DNA of 51,427 bases from SG8-30 sp963695155 (GTDB taxonomy: Bacteria; Pseudomonadota; Gammaproteobacteria; Steroidobacterales; Steroidobacteraceae): the NCBI GenBank assembly GCA_963695155.1, contig CAVOGD010000004.1:1-51427 (forward strand), read 5' to 3'. The notes under the pieces are model-generated. The model saw only the letters and a program-made list of their open reading frames with translations, was not told the DNA's origin and made no database searches. Position numbers and translations under genes: made by a program. Of the stretch, positions 1 through 8,021 are shown piece by piece. Numbering within the stretch: the first letter of the stretch is position 1; each line of letters starts with the position of its first letter.

Positions 1-212
1 CTGCGTGATGCGCTTGCGACCGATTACCGTTGCGGGGGCAGCGCCGGGATTGCGACGAATCGCGCACCGGCTTCCCGTTTCACCCGGGACGAATCCCGGG
101 ACACCTGTCGTCCCCGGCACTGTAGGAAGCCGCGACGCCGAGGTCAAGCAGACGGTTGACGCCGGGCGGCGCGCGCAGCACGCTCAGGCGTCGTCACCGT
201 GGATCTTTCGTC

Positions 213-983
213 ATGCACCCGTCCGCCCAGCTGATCGCCGCGCTCGATGCCGCCGCCGCCGCCGCGCAGGTGATCGGGCCGCTGTACCGGCGCAATCTCG
301 CGGTCTCGATCAAGGCCGACAAGTCGCCGGTCACCGAGGCCGACATCGCCGCCGAGCGCGTCATCCGCGAGCTGCTGGAGGCGCGCTTCCCGGACTACGG
401 CTTCCAGGGCGAGGAATCCGGCGCGCGCGCCACGGACGCCGAGTACGTCTGGCTGGTGGACCCGCTCGACGGCACCAAGGCTTTCGTGCGCGAGTACCCG
501 ATGTTCTCGACCCAGATCGCGCTGCTGCACGGCGGCCGGCTGGTGCTCGGCGTGTCGAATGCGCCGGCCTACGGCGAGCTGGCCTGGGCCGAGCGCGGGC
601 AGGGCGCGTGGCTGAACGGGGCGCGGCTGGCCGTGAGCGGCGTCGCCGCGCTGGAATCGGCCGCCGTGTCCGCGGGCAACCTGAAGTCGCTGGCCGCGAG
701 TCCCGCGTGGGGCCGCTGGGGCGGCATCGTGGCGCGGCTCGACCGCATCCGTGGCTACGGGGACTTCCTGCACTACCACCTGCTGGCGGCCGGCAGCATC
801 GACGCGGTCGTCGAGAGCGACGTGAACATCCTCGACATCGCGGCGCTGGTCGTGATCGTGGAGGAGGCCGGCGGCCGCTGCACCGACCTGGCCGGCCGGC
901 CGGTCGGCCTGCGGACGACCAGCGTGCTGGCCAGCAACGGCGCGCTGCACGAGCCGCTGCTCGCGGCGCTGCGCTACGGGTGA
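213..983 (+). CDS. Inositol monophosphatase-family phosphatase
   Basis: This 256-aa enzyme belongs to the Mg2+-dependent, Li+-sensitive phosphatase fold (inositol-1-phosphatase, histidinol-phosphatase, PAP phosphatase). Visible motifs are KSPVTEAD (residues 37-44), the metal-binding acidic motif GEESG (66-70), DPLDGTKAF (83-91) and the C-terminal DVNILDIAAL segment carrying the third metal-binding Asp. The frame is open further upstream, but the ATG at 213 begins exactly where family homology begins. It stands alone, convergent with the next gene. Substrate cannot be read from sequence; a histidinol-phosphatase (HisN-like) or CysQ-like role is possible. Confidence 0.85.
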   Translation: MHPSAQLIAALDAAAAAAQVIGPLYRRNLAVSIKADKSPVTEADIAAERVIRELLEARFPDYGFQGEESGARATDAEYVWLVDPLDGTKAFVREYPMFSTQIALLHGGRLVLGVSNAPAYGELAWAERGQGAWLNGARLAVSGVAALESAAVSAGNLKSLAASPAWGRWGGIVARLDRIRGYGDFLHYHLLAAGSIDAVVESDVNILDIAALVVIVEEAGGRCTDLAGRPVGLRTTSVLASNGALHEPLLAALRYG

Positions 984-1004
984 CGGCGGCGCGGCCGCCC
1001 GCCC

Positions 1005-2000
1005 TCAGTAGATGGCGACCTCGTTGCGGCCGCGCGAGTCGCGCGCGCCGCGGAACATGCCCTCGGTGTTGAACTCGAGCACCAGGTTGCCGTCGCGGTC
1101 CGCGACGATCACGCCGCCGTCGCCGCCCATCCGCTTCAGCTGGCCGTGCACGACCTCGCGCGTGGCCGCCGCCGCGGACAGGCCGCGGTACTTGATGAGC
1201 GAGCTGATCTCGTGGCCGACCACGGCGCGGATGAAGTACTCGCCGCTGCCGGTGGCCGAGACCGCGCAGGAGGCGTTGTCGGCGTAGGTGCCGGCGCCGA
1301 TGATCGGCGAGTCGCCGATGCGGCCCCAGCGCTTGTTGGTCATGCCGCCGGTGGAGGTGGCCGCCGCCAGGTTGCCGTCGCGGTCGAGCGCCACCGCGCC
1401 CACGGTGCCGAAGTAGCCGATCTCCGCGGCGCTGTAGGTGTCGCCGCCCTGGGCCTTTTCCAGCTGCTTGCGCCGCCGCTCGGTGTGGAAATACGACTGC
1501 GGCACCGGCTCGATGCCCTGGGTCAGCGCGAACTCCTCGGCGCCCTCGCCGGACAGCAGCACGTGCGGCGACTCGTCCATCACCCGCCGCGCCAGGTCGA
1601 TGGGATTCCTGATGTGCCGCAGCCCGGCGACCGCGCCGGCCGCGAGCGTGCGCCCGTCCATGATCGAGGCATCGAGCTCGTTGACGCCGTCATGGTTGAA
1701 GACGGCGCCGCGTCCGGCATTGAACAGCGGCGAATCCTCGAGGATGCGCACGGCGGCCATCGTGGCGTCGAGGCTCGAGCCGCCGGCGGCGAGGATGTCG
1801 TAGCCGGCGTCCAGCGCGCGCTGCAGGTCGGCGCGGTACGCTTCCTCCTCGCCGGGCGCCATCGAACCGCGGGTAATCACGCCCGCGCCGCCGTGAATGG
1901 CGATTGCAATCATTGGGCTTTCTCCGTGTGCGGCCGCGGGCAGCGCCGGCGCCGCAACCAGCGCGGCAAGAACGATGACCAGGGCGCGCAGCATCTTCAT
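1005..2000 (-). CDS. Exported isoaspartyl peptidase / plant-type L-asparaginase
   Basis: N-terminal-nucleophile hydrolase of about 330 aa that cleaves beta-aspartyl dipeptides and asparagine. A hydrophobic signal peptide precedes the conserved IHGGAG motif, so the enzyme is probably periplasmic. The autocleavage site lies at the GTVGAVALD segment, with Thr as expected nucleophile, followed by the ATSTGGMTNK and GDSPIIGAGTYAD substrate-pocket motifs. A GGAGG Shine-Dalgarno lies just upstream; it sits 2 nt from the ATG at 2000 and 8 nt from a second ATG at 1994, so 1994 may be the true start. Divergent from the Crp/Fnr-like gene at 2150. Confidence 0.9.
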   Translation of the reverse strand: MKMLRALVIVLAALVAAPALPAAAHGESPMIAIAIHGGAGVITRGSMAPGEEEAYRADLQRALDAGYDILAAGGSSLDATMAAVRILEDSPLFNAGRGAVFNHDGVNELDASIMDGRTLAAGAVAGLRHIRNPIDLARRVMDESPHVLLSGEGAEEFALTQGIEPVPQSYFHTERRRKQLEKAQGGDTYSAAEIGYFGTVGAVALDRDGNLAAATSTGGMTNKRWGRIGDSPIIGAGTYADNASCAVSATGSGEYFIRAVVGHEISSLIKYRGLSAAAATREVVHGQLKRMGGDGGVIVADRDGNLVLEFNTEGMFRGARDSRGRNEVAIY

Positions 2001-2149
2001 GTCCTCCGGTACGCGTATGCCGGCAGGAGCCGCGTGCGGCCCGCAGTGCGGGCCGCTATCATCGGCGGGCGGCGCCGGCAACGGACGACATGATACGTGC
2101 GCCGGGCGCGCCGCACAGTGTGGCGAACCGCCGGCGTGGGGCAGGACCG

Positions 2150-2837
2150 ATGACAGGCGAGCGGGCAATCGGCGATCGGCTGCTGGCGCAATACCCGGTG
2201 CTGCGCGACCTGGCGGACGACGACCTGGCGCGTCTGCTGCAGGGCGGGCAGGTGCGCGAGGTGCCGGCCGGCACCGTGATGTTCGACGTCGCCCAGCCCT
2301 GCACCGGCTTCCCGTTCGTGCTGGCCGGGGCGATCGGTGTCGGCAAGGCGTCCGAGAGCGGCCGCGAGATCCAGCTGTACCGGGTCGAGGCGGGCGACAG
2401 CTGCATCCTCAGCAGCACCTGCCTGCTCGGCTCGGTCGCCTACGACGCGCACGGCGTGGCGCTGGTGGATTCAACGGTCTTCATGGTGCCGCGGCCCGTG
2501 TTCGAGCGGCTGCTCGCCACCAGCGAGCAGTTCCGCCGCTACGTGTTCGGATTGTTCGCCGCGCGCATCGCCGACCTGATGCAGACCGTCGAGGCGGTGG
2601 CGTTCAAGCGGCTCGACCAGCGGCTGGCGGCGCTCCTGCTGCAGCGTGGCCCGCAGGCTGCGGGTGACGCACCAGCAGCTGGCCGACGAACTCGGCAGCG
2701 TGCGCGAGATCGTGAGCCGCATCGTGGGCAGCTTCGCGGATCGGGGCCTGGTGAAGACCGCGCGCGAGCAGATCACCGTCCTCGACGAAGCCGGGCTGCG
2801 CCGCGTGGCGGTCCCCGCGGCTTCGGAAATCACCTAG
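2150..2837 (+). pseudogene. Crp/Fnr-family transcriptional regulator, frameshifted
   Basis: The first ~165 residues form a cyclic-nucleotide-binding-like beta-roll domain (GTVMFDVAQPC, GREIQLYRVEAGDSC) and the dimer helix. The helix-turn-helix (LRVTHQQLADELGSVREIVS) follows in the +1 frame. Removing one C from the CCC at 2650-2652 restores a continuous 228-aa protein of normal family length reading QRGRRLRVTHQQ across the junction. No FNR-type N-terminal Cys cluster is present, so oxygen sensing by an iron-sulfur cluster is unlikely. The ATG at 2150 has an AGGA ribosome-binding site. Either a real null allele or, more likely, a base-calling error. Confidence 0.8.
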
Positions 2838-3130
2838 TCTCCTAAGTAACCGCAATCAAACAAGTTTGGTGGCGCAGGGGATAGCATCCCTAGTTGAACC
2901 GGTGCAGTTCGGACTTGGCTTCGAGCCCGGTCGGCCGGTTGCCTGGGATCCAGCCCACGGGGCCCGGCGATCAGGCATTGGCGTCGTCTCCCGCGCCGTT
3001 TCGCGACGGCATGACGAGTACGAACCCCCCCTCCGCCAGTGCCTGACCTCCGGGCCCTGATTGCGTCCGCTCCGGACCAAATTAAACACTTGCGCGACCC
3101 GGTCCCTTGAACACGCCCGTCTGCGCGCTA
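2838..3130. other. Intergenic region upstream of the tetR-type operon
   Basis: Nearly 300 bases without a convincing gene. The only clear features are an AAATTAAAC half-site at 3079-3087 and, just beyond the region, the full palindrome at 3131-3152. No rho-independent terminator is visible after the Crp/Fnr-like gene, and no RNA gene is recognisable. Confidence 0.5.
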
Positions 3131-3152
3131 AAATTAAACGCATGTTTAATTT
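3131..3152. promoter_or_regulatory. Palindromic operator of the TetR-family regulator
   Basis: Perfect inverted repeat: AAATTAAAC (3131-3139), spacer GCAT, GTTTAATTT (3144-3152), ending 16 bp before the TetR-family start codon. An extra identical half-site AAATTAAAC lies at 3079-3087. Its AT content stands out strongly from the GC-rich surroundings. Inferred autoregulatory binding site. Confidence 0.75.
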
Positions 3153-3168
3153 AATTGTGAACATCTGA

Positions 3169-3840
3169 ATGGCGCGCGCCGCCGCCAGCAACGCCGTGCG
3201 GCGCCGGCCCGGCCGGCCGCGCGCGGCGCCGGACCGCGACGTGCGCGGCGACCTGCTGGGCGCCGCGCGCCGGCTGTTCCTGCGCTACGGCTACCGCGCC
3301 GTCTCGGCCCGACAGGTGGCGGCCGAGGCCGGCACGAATCCGGCGATGGTGCAGTACTACTTCGGCAGCAAGCAGGGGCTGTATGCGGCGATGCTGCAGG
3401 ACGCCGTCGCGCCGCTGCAGGCGCGCGTCGAGGCGATGCTGACGGCGCCCGAGGCCGAGGCGCCGGACCTGCCGGCGCTGCTCGATGCCTACATGCGCAC
3501 GGTGGCCGCGCATCCCTGGGTGCCGGGCCTGCTGCTGCGCGACGTGCTGGCGCCGGGCGGGGAATTCCGCGAGCGCTTCATCCGCGACTTCGCCGGGCGC
3601 GTCGGCCCGCGCGTGGCGATGCTGGCCGGCCGTGCGGCGAAGGGCGGCCGCCTGCGCGCCGACCTGGACCCGACGCTGACGGTCGTATCGTTGCTGAGCC
3701 TGGGCCTGTGGCCGTTCCTGGCCATGCCCGTGCTGGGCGGCGCGCTGGGCTTCAAGGCCGACGCGGCCGGCGTCGAGCGCCTCATCGACCACACCGTTCG
3801 ACTGTTTGCCGCGGGCACCGCGGCGGGAGACGCGACGTGA
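3169..3840 (+). CDS. TetR-family transcriptional regulator (CecR/YbiH-like)
   Basis: 223-aa repressor with an N-terminal helix-turn-helix (LFLRYGYRAVSARQVAAEAG, then NPAMVQYYFGSKQGLY) and an all-helical ligand domain. It is the first gene of a four-gene operon with a HlyD-type adaptor, an ATPase and an ABC-2 permease, each joined by a 4-bp stop/start overlap. The same composition (TetR plus HlyD plus ABC-2 exporter) is seen in the E. coli cecR-ybhGFSR locus, so it probably senses an exported toxic compound. The palindrome immediately upstream is the likely operator. Confidence 0.88.
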   Translation: MARAAASNAVRRRPGRPRAAPDRDVRGDLLGAARRLFLRYGYRAVSARQVAAEAGTNPAMVQYYFGSKQGLYAAMLQDAVAPLQARVEAMLTAPEAEAPDLPALLDAYMRTVAAHPWVPGLLLRDVLAPGGEFRERFIRDFAGRVGPRVAMLAGRAAKGGRLRADLDPTLTVVSLLSLGLWPFLAMPVLGGALGFKADAAGVERLIDHTVRLFAAGTAAGDAT

Positions 3841-4802
3841 ACCGACCCGTGCTGATCCTCCTGGCCTGCGCATCCCTGTGGGCCTGCGGCGGCGGCGACC
3901 AGGGCCGGCTGCTCGGCACGCTCGAGCGGGACCGGCTCGAGCTGGTGGCCGAGAGCCAGGAACCCATCATCGAAACGGCCGTGCGCGAGGGCGACCGGGT
4001 GGCACGGGGCCAGCTGCTGCTGCGCCTCGACCCGAGTTCCATGGACACGCAGCTCGCCCAGGCGCGCGCCGCGGTGAGCCGGGCCGAGGGCGCGCTGGCG
4101 GAACAGGTCAGCGGGCCGCGCCGCGAGGACATCCTGGCCGCGCGCGCCAGGCTGGCCGGCACCCAGGCGCGGCTCGATGCGGCGGAGCATGAGTTCGGCC
4201 GGGTCCAGACGCTGGTGACGCAGCGGCTGCTGGCGCAGAACGACCTCGACCGCGCACGCGCAGGCCGCGATGGCGCGCTGGCCGACCGCGATGCCGCACG
4301 CGAGAACCTGCTGGCCCTGGAACGGGGCACGCGCAGCGAGGTGCTGGACCAGGCGCGCGCGGCGGCCCGGCAGGCACAGGCGCAGCTGGCCCAGCTGGAG
4401 GTCAGCCGAGCGCGGCTGGACGTGGTGGCGCCGCAAGCCGGCGTCATCGACGCCCTGCCGTACAAGCTGGGCGAGCGGCCGCCGCGGGGCGCGCCGGTGG
4501 TCGTGATGCTGGCCGACGGCCGCACCTACGCGCGGGTCTTCGTGCCGCAGCCGATCCGCGTGCAGGTCGCTGCCGGCACGACGGCGGCCGTGTACGTGGA
4601 CGGTTCCAGCCGCGCCTGGGCCGGCCAGGTGCGCTACGTCAGCACCGACGCCGCCTTCACCCCGTATTACGCGCTCAACGAGCGCGACCGCAGCCGCCTG
4701 TCTTACCTGGCGGAAGTGGACCTGACGGACGCCGACGCCGCCACGCTGCCGACCGGCGTGCCGGTGCAGGTCGAGCTGGCCATCGGGCCGGCCGCGCCGT
4801 GA
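3837..4802 (+). CDS. HlyD-family membrane fusion lipoprotein of an ABC exporter
   Basis: 321-aa periplasmic adaptor starting at a GTG that overlaps the regulator stop codon (GTGA). The N-terminus MNRPVLILLACASLWAC ends in a lipobox-like LWAC, so it is probably anchored by lipid instead of a transmembrane helix. A lipoyl-like half (EPIIETAVREGDRVARGQLL), a long Ala/Arg/Glu-rich coiled-coil hairpin (residues ~65-190) and the returning beta-barrel (VVAPQAGVIDALPY) are in the order expected for YbhG-like adaptors. It would link the inner-membrane ABC pair encoded downstream to an outer-membrane channel not present in this window. Confidence 0.88.
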   Translation: MNRPVLILLACASLWACGGGDQGRLLGTLERDRLELVAESQEPIIETAVREGDRVARGQLLLRLDPSSMDTQLAQARAAVSRAEGALAEQVSGPRREDILAARARLAGTQARLDAAEHEFGRVQTLVTQRLLAQNDLDRARAGRDGALADRDAARENLLALERGTRSEVLDQARAAARQAQAQLAQLEVSRARLDVVAPQAGVIDALPYKLGERPPRGAPVVVMLADGRTYARVFVPQPIRVQVAAGTTAAVYVDGSSRAWAGQVRYVSTDAAFTPYYALNERDRSRLSYLAEVDLTDADAATLPTGVPVQVELAIGPAAP

Positions 4803-5758
4803 ACCTGGCCATCACCGCGCGCGGCCTCACCCGCAGTTTCGGCGAGGTCCTCGCCGTGGACCGCATCGACCTGGACGTGCCGGCTGCGCAGATCTACGGC
4901 TTCCTGGGCCCGAACGGCTCGGGCAAGTCCACCACGATCCGCATGATGTGCGGGCTGCTCAAGCCCACCGCGGGCCGCGCCACCGTGCTGGGGCACGATG
5001 CGCTGGCGGAGTCCGAGCAGGTGCGGCGCAAGCTCGGCTACATGACCCAGCGGTTCTCGCTGTGGGACGACCTGACGGTGCGCGAGAACCTCGACTTCCT
5101 GTGCCGCGTGTACGGGCTGGACCGCGCGCTGCGCCGCGCCCGCATCGAGGCGCGCGTGGAGCAATACGGGCTGTCGGGATTCGCCGGCCGCCGCGCCGCC
5201 ACGCTGAGCGGCGGCCAGCGCCAGCGGCTCGCGCTGGCGGCCGCCACGCTGCACGAGCCGCAGCTGCTGCTGCTCGACGAGCCGACCAGCGCGGTCGACC
5301 CGCAGAGCCGCCGCGACTTCTGGGAGAAGCTGTTCGAGCTGGTGGGCCAGGGCACGACCATCCTGGTGTCCACGCACTACATGGACGAGGCCGAGCGCTG
5401 CCACCGGCTGGCGATCCTCGACCGCGGCCGGGTGGTGGCCGAGGGCGCGCCCAAGCAGCTGGCCCGCGACATCGACGCGGTGGTCCTCGAGGTCGAGTGC
5501 GACGACCTGCCGGCGGCGCGCCGCACGCTCTCGGGCGAGCCGCAGGTGCGCAGCGTGGCGCAGCTGGGCAGCCGCCTGCACGTGCTGATGGACCCGGGGG
5601 TGAGCGAGCCGGTCGCGCTGCTCGAGCGCGCGCTGGCGCGCGCCGGCGGCCAGGCGCGCATCGAGCAGGTGACCGCCAGCCTGGAGGACGTGTTCGTCGC
5701 GGCCACCGGGTTTCGCGGCCTGGACGGCCGCCAGCGCAACGAGGCGCGCGCCGCATGA
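4799..5758 (+). CDS. ABC transporter ATP-binding protein (drug/efflux type)
   Basis: 319-aa ATPase. Walker A GPNGSGKST (37-45), signature LSGGQ (136-140), Walker B LLLLDEPTS (156-164) and the switch His in STHYMDEAE are all intact. Start is a GTG overlapping the stop of the adaptor gene. It has one nucleotide-binding domain, unlike E. coli YbhF, which fuses two, so the working transporter is presumably a homodimer paired with the permease encoded next. Confidence 0.93.
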   Translation: MNLAITARGLTRSFGEVLAVDRIDLDVPAAQIYGFLGPNGSGKSTTIRMMCGLLKPTAGRATVLGHDALAESEQVRRKLGYMTQRFSLWDDLTVRENLDFLCRVYGLDRALRRARIEARVEQYGLSGFAGRRAATLSGGQRQRLALAAATLHEPQLLLLDEPTSAVDPQSRRDFWEKLFELVGQGTTILVSTHYMDEAERCHRLAILDRGRVVAEGAPKQLARDIDAVVLEVECDDLPAARRTLSGEPQVRSVAQLGSRLHVLMDPGVSEPVALLERALARAGGQARIEQVTASLEDVFVAATGFRGLDGRQRNEARAA

Positions 5759-6852
5759 TCTGGTTCGTGCGCATGCTGGCGGTGGCGTCCAAGGAGGCGC
5801 TGCAGCTGGCGCGCGACCGCGTCACCTTCGGCCTGATCATCGGCATCCCGGCGATGCAGATCCTGCTGTTCGGCTACGCCATCAACTTCGACGTGCGCGG
5901 CCTCGATGCGGTGGTCCTGGACCAGGCACGCAGCTCGCTGTCACGCCAGCTGGTGGCGGACCTGGCCGCGACCCAGGTGATGCAGATCACCTACCAGGCC
6001 GGCAGCGAGTCCGAACTGCGCGGGCGGATGGCGCGTGGCGAGGCCAGCATCGGCGTGGTCGTCCCGCCGGACGTCGAGCGTCGCCTGTTCGAGGGCGACC
6101 GGCCGGTCCTGCAGATCATCGTGGACGGCAGCCAGCCAGCGCTCGAGAACGTGGCCCAAGGACTGTCGGCGGTGCCGTCGCTGGGCCGCGCCGGGCTCGC
6201 CGTGGAGCGCCCGCAGGGGGTGGCGCTGCGCGTCGAATACAACCCGGAGAAGCGCACCGCCGTGCAGGTGGTGCCGGCGCTGGTGGGCACCATCCTCAAC
6301 ATCACCATGGTGATCTTCACGGCCGGGGCGGTGGTCCGCGAGCGCGAGCGCGGCAACCTCGAGCTGCTGATGACCACGCCCGTGTCGCGCGGCGAACTGA
6401 TGGCCGGCAAGCTGCTGCCCTACATCGCGATCGGCCTGATCCAGACCACCGTGATCCTGCTGATCGGCCATACGCTGTTCAGCGTGCCGATCGTGGGCAG
6501 CCTGGCGGAGCTGTACCTGGGGGCGCTGCTGTTCATTGCAGCCACCCTGGCGTTGGGCCTGTTCATCTCGACCCTGGTGCAGACCCAGTTCCAGGCCTTC
6601 CAGATGGCGTTCATGACCATGCTGCCGTCCATCCTCATGTCCGGCTTCGTGTTCCCGTTCGAGGGCATGCCAATCGCGGCCCAATGGATCGCCCAGGTGC
6701 TTCCGCTGACCCACTTTATCGAAATTGTGCGGGGTATCGTGTTGCGCGGCGCCCACTTATGGGACATGTGGCCCCAGATCCTGAAGCTGGCCGTGTTCTT
6801 CGTGATCCTGCTGGCCGCCTCGGTCCTGCGGTTCCACAAGCGCCTGGACTGA
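5755..6852 (+). CDS. ABC-2 type exporter permease
   Basis: 365-aa inner-membrane permease of the YbhS/YbhR type: an N-terminal transmembrane helix, a large periplasmic loop (residues ~45-170), then five hydrophobic segments. The conserved motif RERERGNLELLMTTPVSRGEL precedes the helices, and FPFEGMP lies in the C-terminal half. The ATG overlaps the ATPase stop codon (ATGA), closing a tightly coupled operon of four genes. Substrate unknown. Confidence 0.92.
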   Translation: MIWFVRMLAVASKEALQLARDRVTFGLIIGIPAMQILLFGYAINFDVRGLDAVVLDQARSSLSRQLVADLAATQVMQITYQAGSESELRGRMARGEASIGVVVPPDVERRLFEGDRPVLQIIVDGSQPALENVAQGLSAVPSLGRAGLAVERPQGVALRVEYNPEKRTAVQVVPALVGTILNITMVIFTAGAVVRERERGNLELLMTTPVSRGELMAGKLLPYIAIGLIQTTVILLIGHTLFSVPIVGSLAELYLGALLFIAATLALGLFISTLVQTQFQAFQMAFMTMLPSILMSGFVFPFEGMPIAAQWIAQVLPLTHFIEIVRGIVLRGAHLWDMWPQILKLAVFFVILLAASVLRFHKRLD

Positions 6853-6896
6853 GGGCCCTGAAGGGCCGTGCCAAGGGACTGACTTACCAGAACCCC

Positions 6897-6923
6897 TTGA
6901 CTTTACAGGGGTTGTGCTACACT
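6897..6923 (+). promoter_or_regulatory. Putative sigma-70 promoter of the RNA-binding protein gene
   Basis: TTGACT (6897-6902) and TACACT (6918-6923) are separated by 15 bp, slightly short, but the -10 is preceded by TG one base away (extended -10). It lies 235 bp before the start codon at 7159 and in the only AT-rich stretch after the ABC operon. Confidence 0.55.
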
Positions 6924-6929
6924 CCGGCC

Positions 6930-7158
6930 CGGTCGCAGCCTGTCCGTGCTGTGGTTCCAAGCGTTTTCAACGCCGAGCCGCATTCCCGAATTGTCCGCGA
7001 TCAGGTGACAGGACCCGTTGTCCTCAGGATCGCCCTGCTAGCAAGAAAAAGCTTGTTCGACGAACCCGACCGTGTTCCTGCCGTGTAAGACATGACCGAC
7101 GCGCGCCCGCCGGGTGTCGCCTCTCGGTCAGTTTGTTTGTGAGTGAGATTCGAGGAAT
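6930..7158 (+). other. Long 5' leader of the RNA-binding protein gene
   Basis: If the promoter at 6897-6923 is used, the mRNA has a ~230-nt untranslated leader. It holds several possible hairpins: AGGAC/GTCCT around 7010-7025, and TGACCGA (7093-7099) with TCGGTCA (7124-7130) just before a GAGGAAT ribosome-binding site. Cold-shock and RNA-binding protein genes often have structured leaders, so a regulatory function is plausible but unproven. Confidence 0.4.
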
Positions 7159-7515
7159 ATGAAGATCTACGTTGGAAACTTGCCGTTCTCGGCAACGGAA
7201 TCAGAATTGCGTGACCTGTTCGCACAGCACGGTACGGTGGAATCCGTTGCCCTGCCGACGGACCGGGACACGGGACGCCCGCGCGGCTTCGGCTTCGTGG
7301 AAATGCCCCAGGGTGAAGCGGTCAAGGCCATCGAGGCCCTGAATGGCTTCAGCATGGGTGGTCGTCAGCTGCGCGTGAACGAAGCGCAGGATCGTCCCCG
7401 TACCGGCGGCCGGCCGGGCGGTGGCGGCGGCGGCTTCCGTGGCGGCGGCGGCGGTGGCGGTGGTTTCCGCTCCGGCGGCGGCGGTGGCGGTGGCGGCGGC
7501 GGTGGCCGCTGGTAA
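7159..7515 (+). CDS. Glycine-rich RRM RNA-binding protein
   Basis: 118-aa cytoplasmic RNA-binding protein. One RNA recognition motif covers residues 1-80, with RNP2 IYVGNL (3-8) and RNP1 RGFGFVEM (42-49). The tail from residue ~85 is almost only glycine, with Arg, Phe and Ser interspersed, ending in GRW. This matches the bacterial RRM/glycine-rich family often induced by cold. A GAGGAAT ribosome-binding site precedes the ATG, and a strong terminator follows, so it is monocistronic. Confidence 0.95.
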   Translation: MKIYVGNLPFSATESELRDLFAQHGTVESVALPTDRDTGRPRGFGFVEMPQGEAVKAIEALNGFSMGGRQLRVNEAQDRPRTGGRPGGGGGGFRGGGGGGGGFRSGGGGGGGGGGGRW

Positions 7516-7538
7516 ACGCCAGTCTCCTAGCCAATGAG

Positions 7539-7566
7539 AAAGGCCCGCTTCGGCGGGCCTTTTTCT
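7539..7566 (+). terminator. Rho-independent terminator of the RRM gene
   Basis: AAAGGCCCGC (7539-7548), TTCG tetraloop, GCGGGCCTTT (7553-7562) followed by a T-rich tract. It lies 24 nt after the stop codon. Confidence 0.92.
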
Positions 7567-7590
7567 TTGTGGTCGGCACACTGCCCGCGC

Positions 7591-7797
7591 AGGGTCTGCC
7601 CCCGCTCAGGGTCTGACCCCTCCTGGGGTCTGACCCTTCCGGACCACCCATGACGGTGTTACGGCGCAGCCGGCCCGGGGTCGCTCGCTCAGTCGATCTT
7701 TATTCGCTCGCCGACCCCGGCCCGTCCGCGCCTGCCCGCTCAGGGCCTGACGCTTGCCGGGGTCTGACCCCTCCTGGGGTCTGACCCCTCCGGACCG
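7591..7797. repeat. GGGGTCTGACCCC palindromic repeat cluster (locus 1)
   Basis: Two repeat modules, 7591-7645 and 7741-7797, each containing tandem near-palindromes of the form GGGGTCTGACCCC (perfect at 7759-7771 and 7776-7788) and ending in TCCGGACC. The spacer between them and the DNA up to 8021 contains no supported gene. This is the first of six loci carrying the family in the window. Confidence 0.85.
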
Positions 7798-8021
7798 CCG
7801 GTCACGGCACTGCCTGCAGGCGCGCGGGATCCGGTCGGGTCCCCACGCTCGCTCCGAAGAAAGTCGCTCGCTTAGGGGACCACGACCACCTCGCGCGCCC
7901 GCGACGGCGCTGACGACGAGCATCATGGCCGTCCGGGAGTCGCTGTGGCGTGCACGACTTGAGTGGGATCACCGGGAGCGACAGACTGCCGTGTCGGCCA
8001 GAGCCGCCGCGGACACCCAGC
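7798..8021. other. Spacer before ubiD, no gene recognised
   Basis: Together with the repeat cluster this completes a ~500-bp gene-free interval between the RRM gene and ubiD. I see neither a coding region nor a clear promoter. The run up to the ubiD start also lacks an obvious Shine-Dalgarno. Confidence 0.5.

Noticed and set aside
2866..2960. A stretch starting GGTGGCGCAGGGGATAGC that looks a little like a tRNA 5' half
   Set aside because: No acceptor stem, anticodon arm or T-arm with matching stems could be drawn.
6924..7158. A known riboswitch class in the leader of the RRM gene
   Set aside because: No conserved core of a metabolite riboswitch was recognised, and the gene is not metabolic. 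Kept only as an unassigned leader.
7591..7797. Possible CRISPR-like spacing of the GGGGTCTGACCCC elements
   Set aside because: Spacing is irregular, units are 13-bp palindromes, and loci are dispersed over 41 kb, so they are interspersed repeats.
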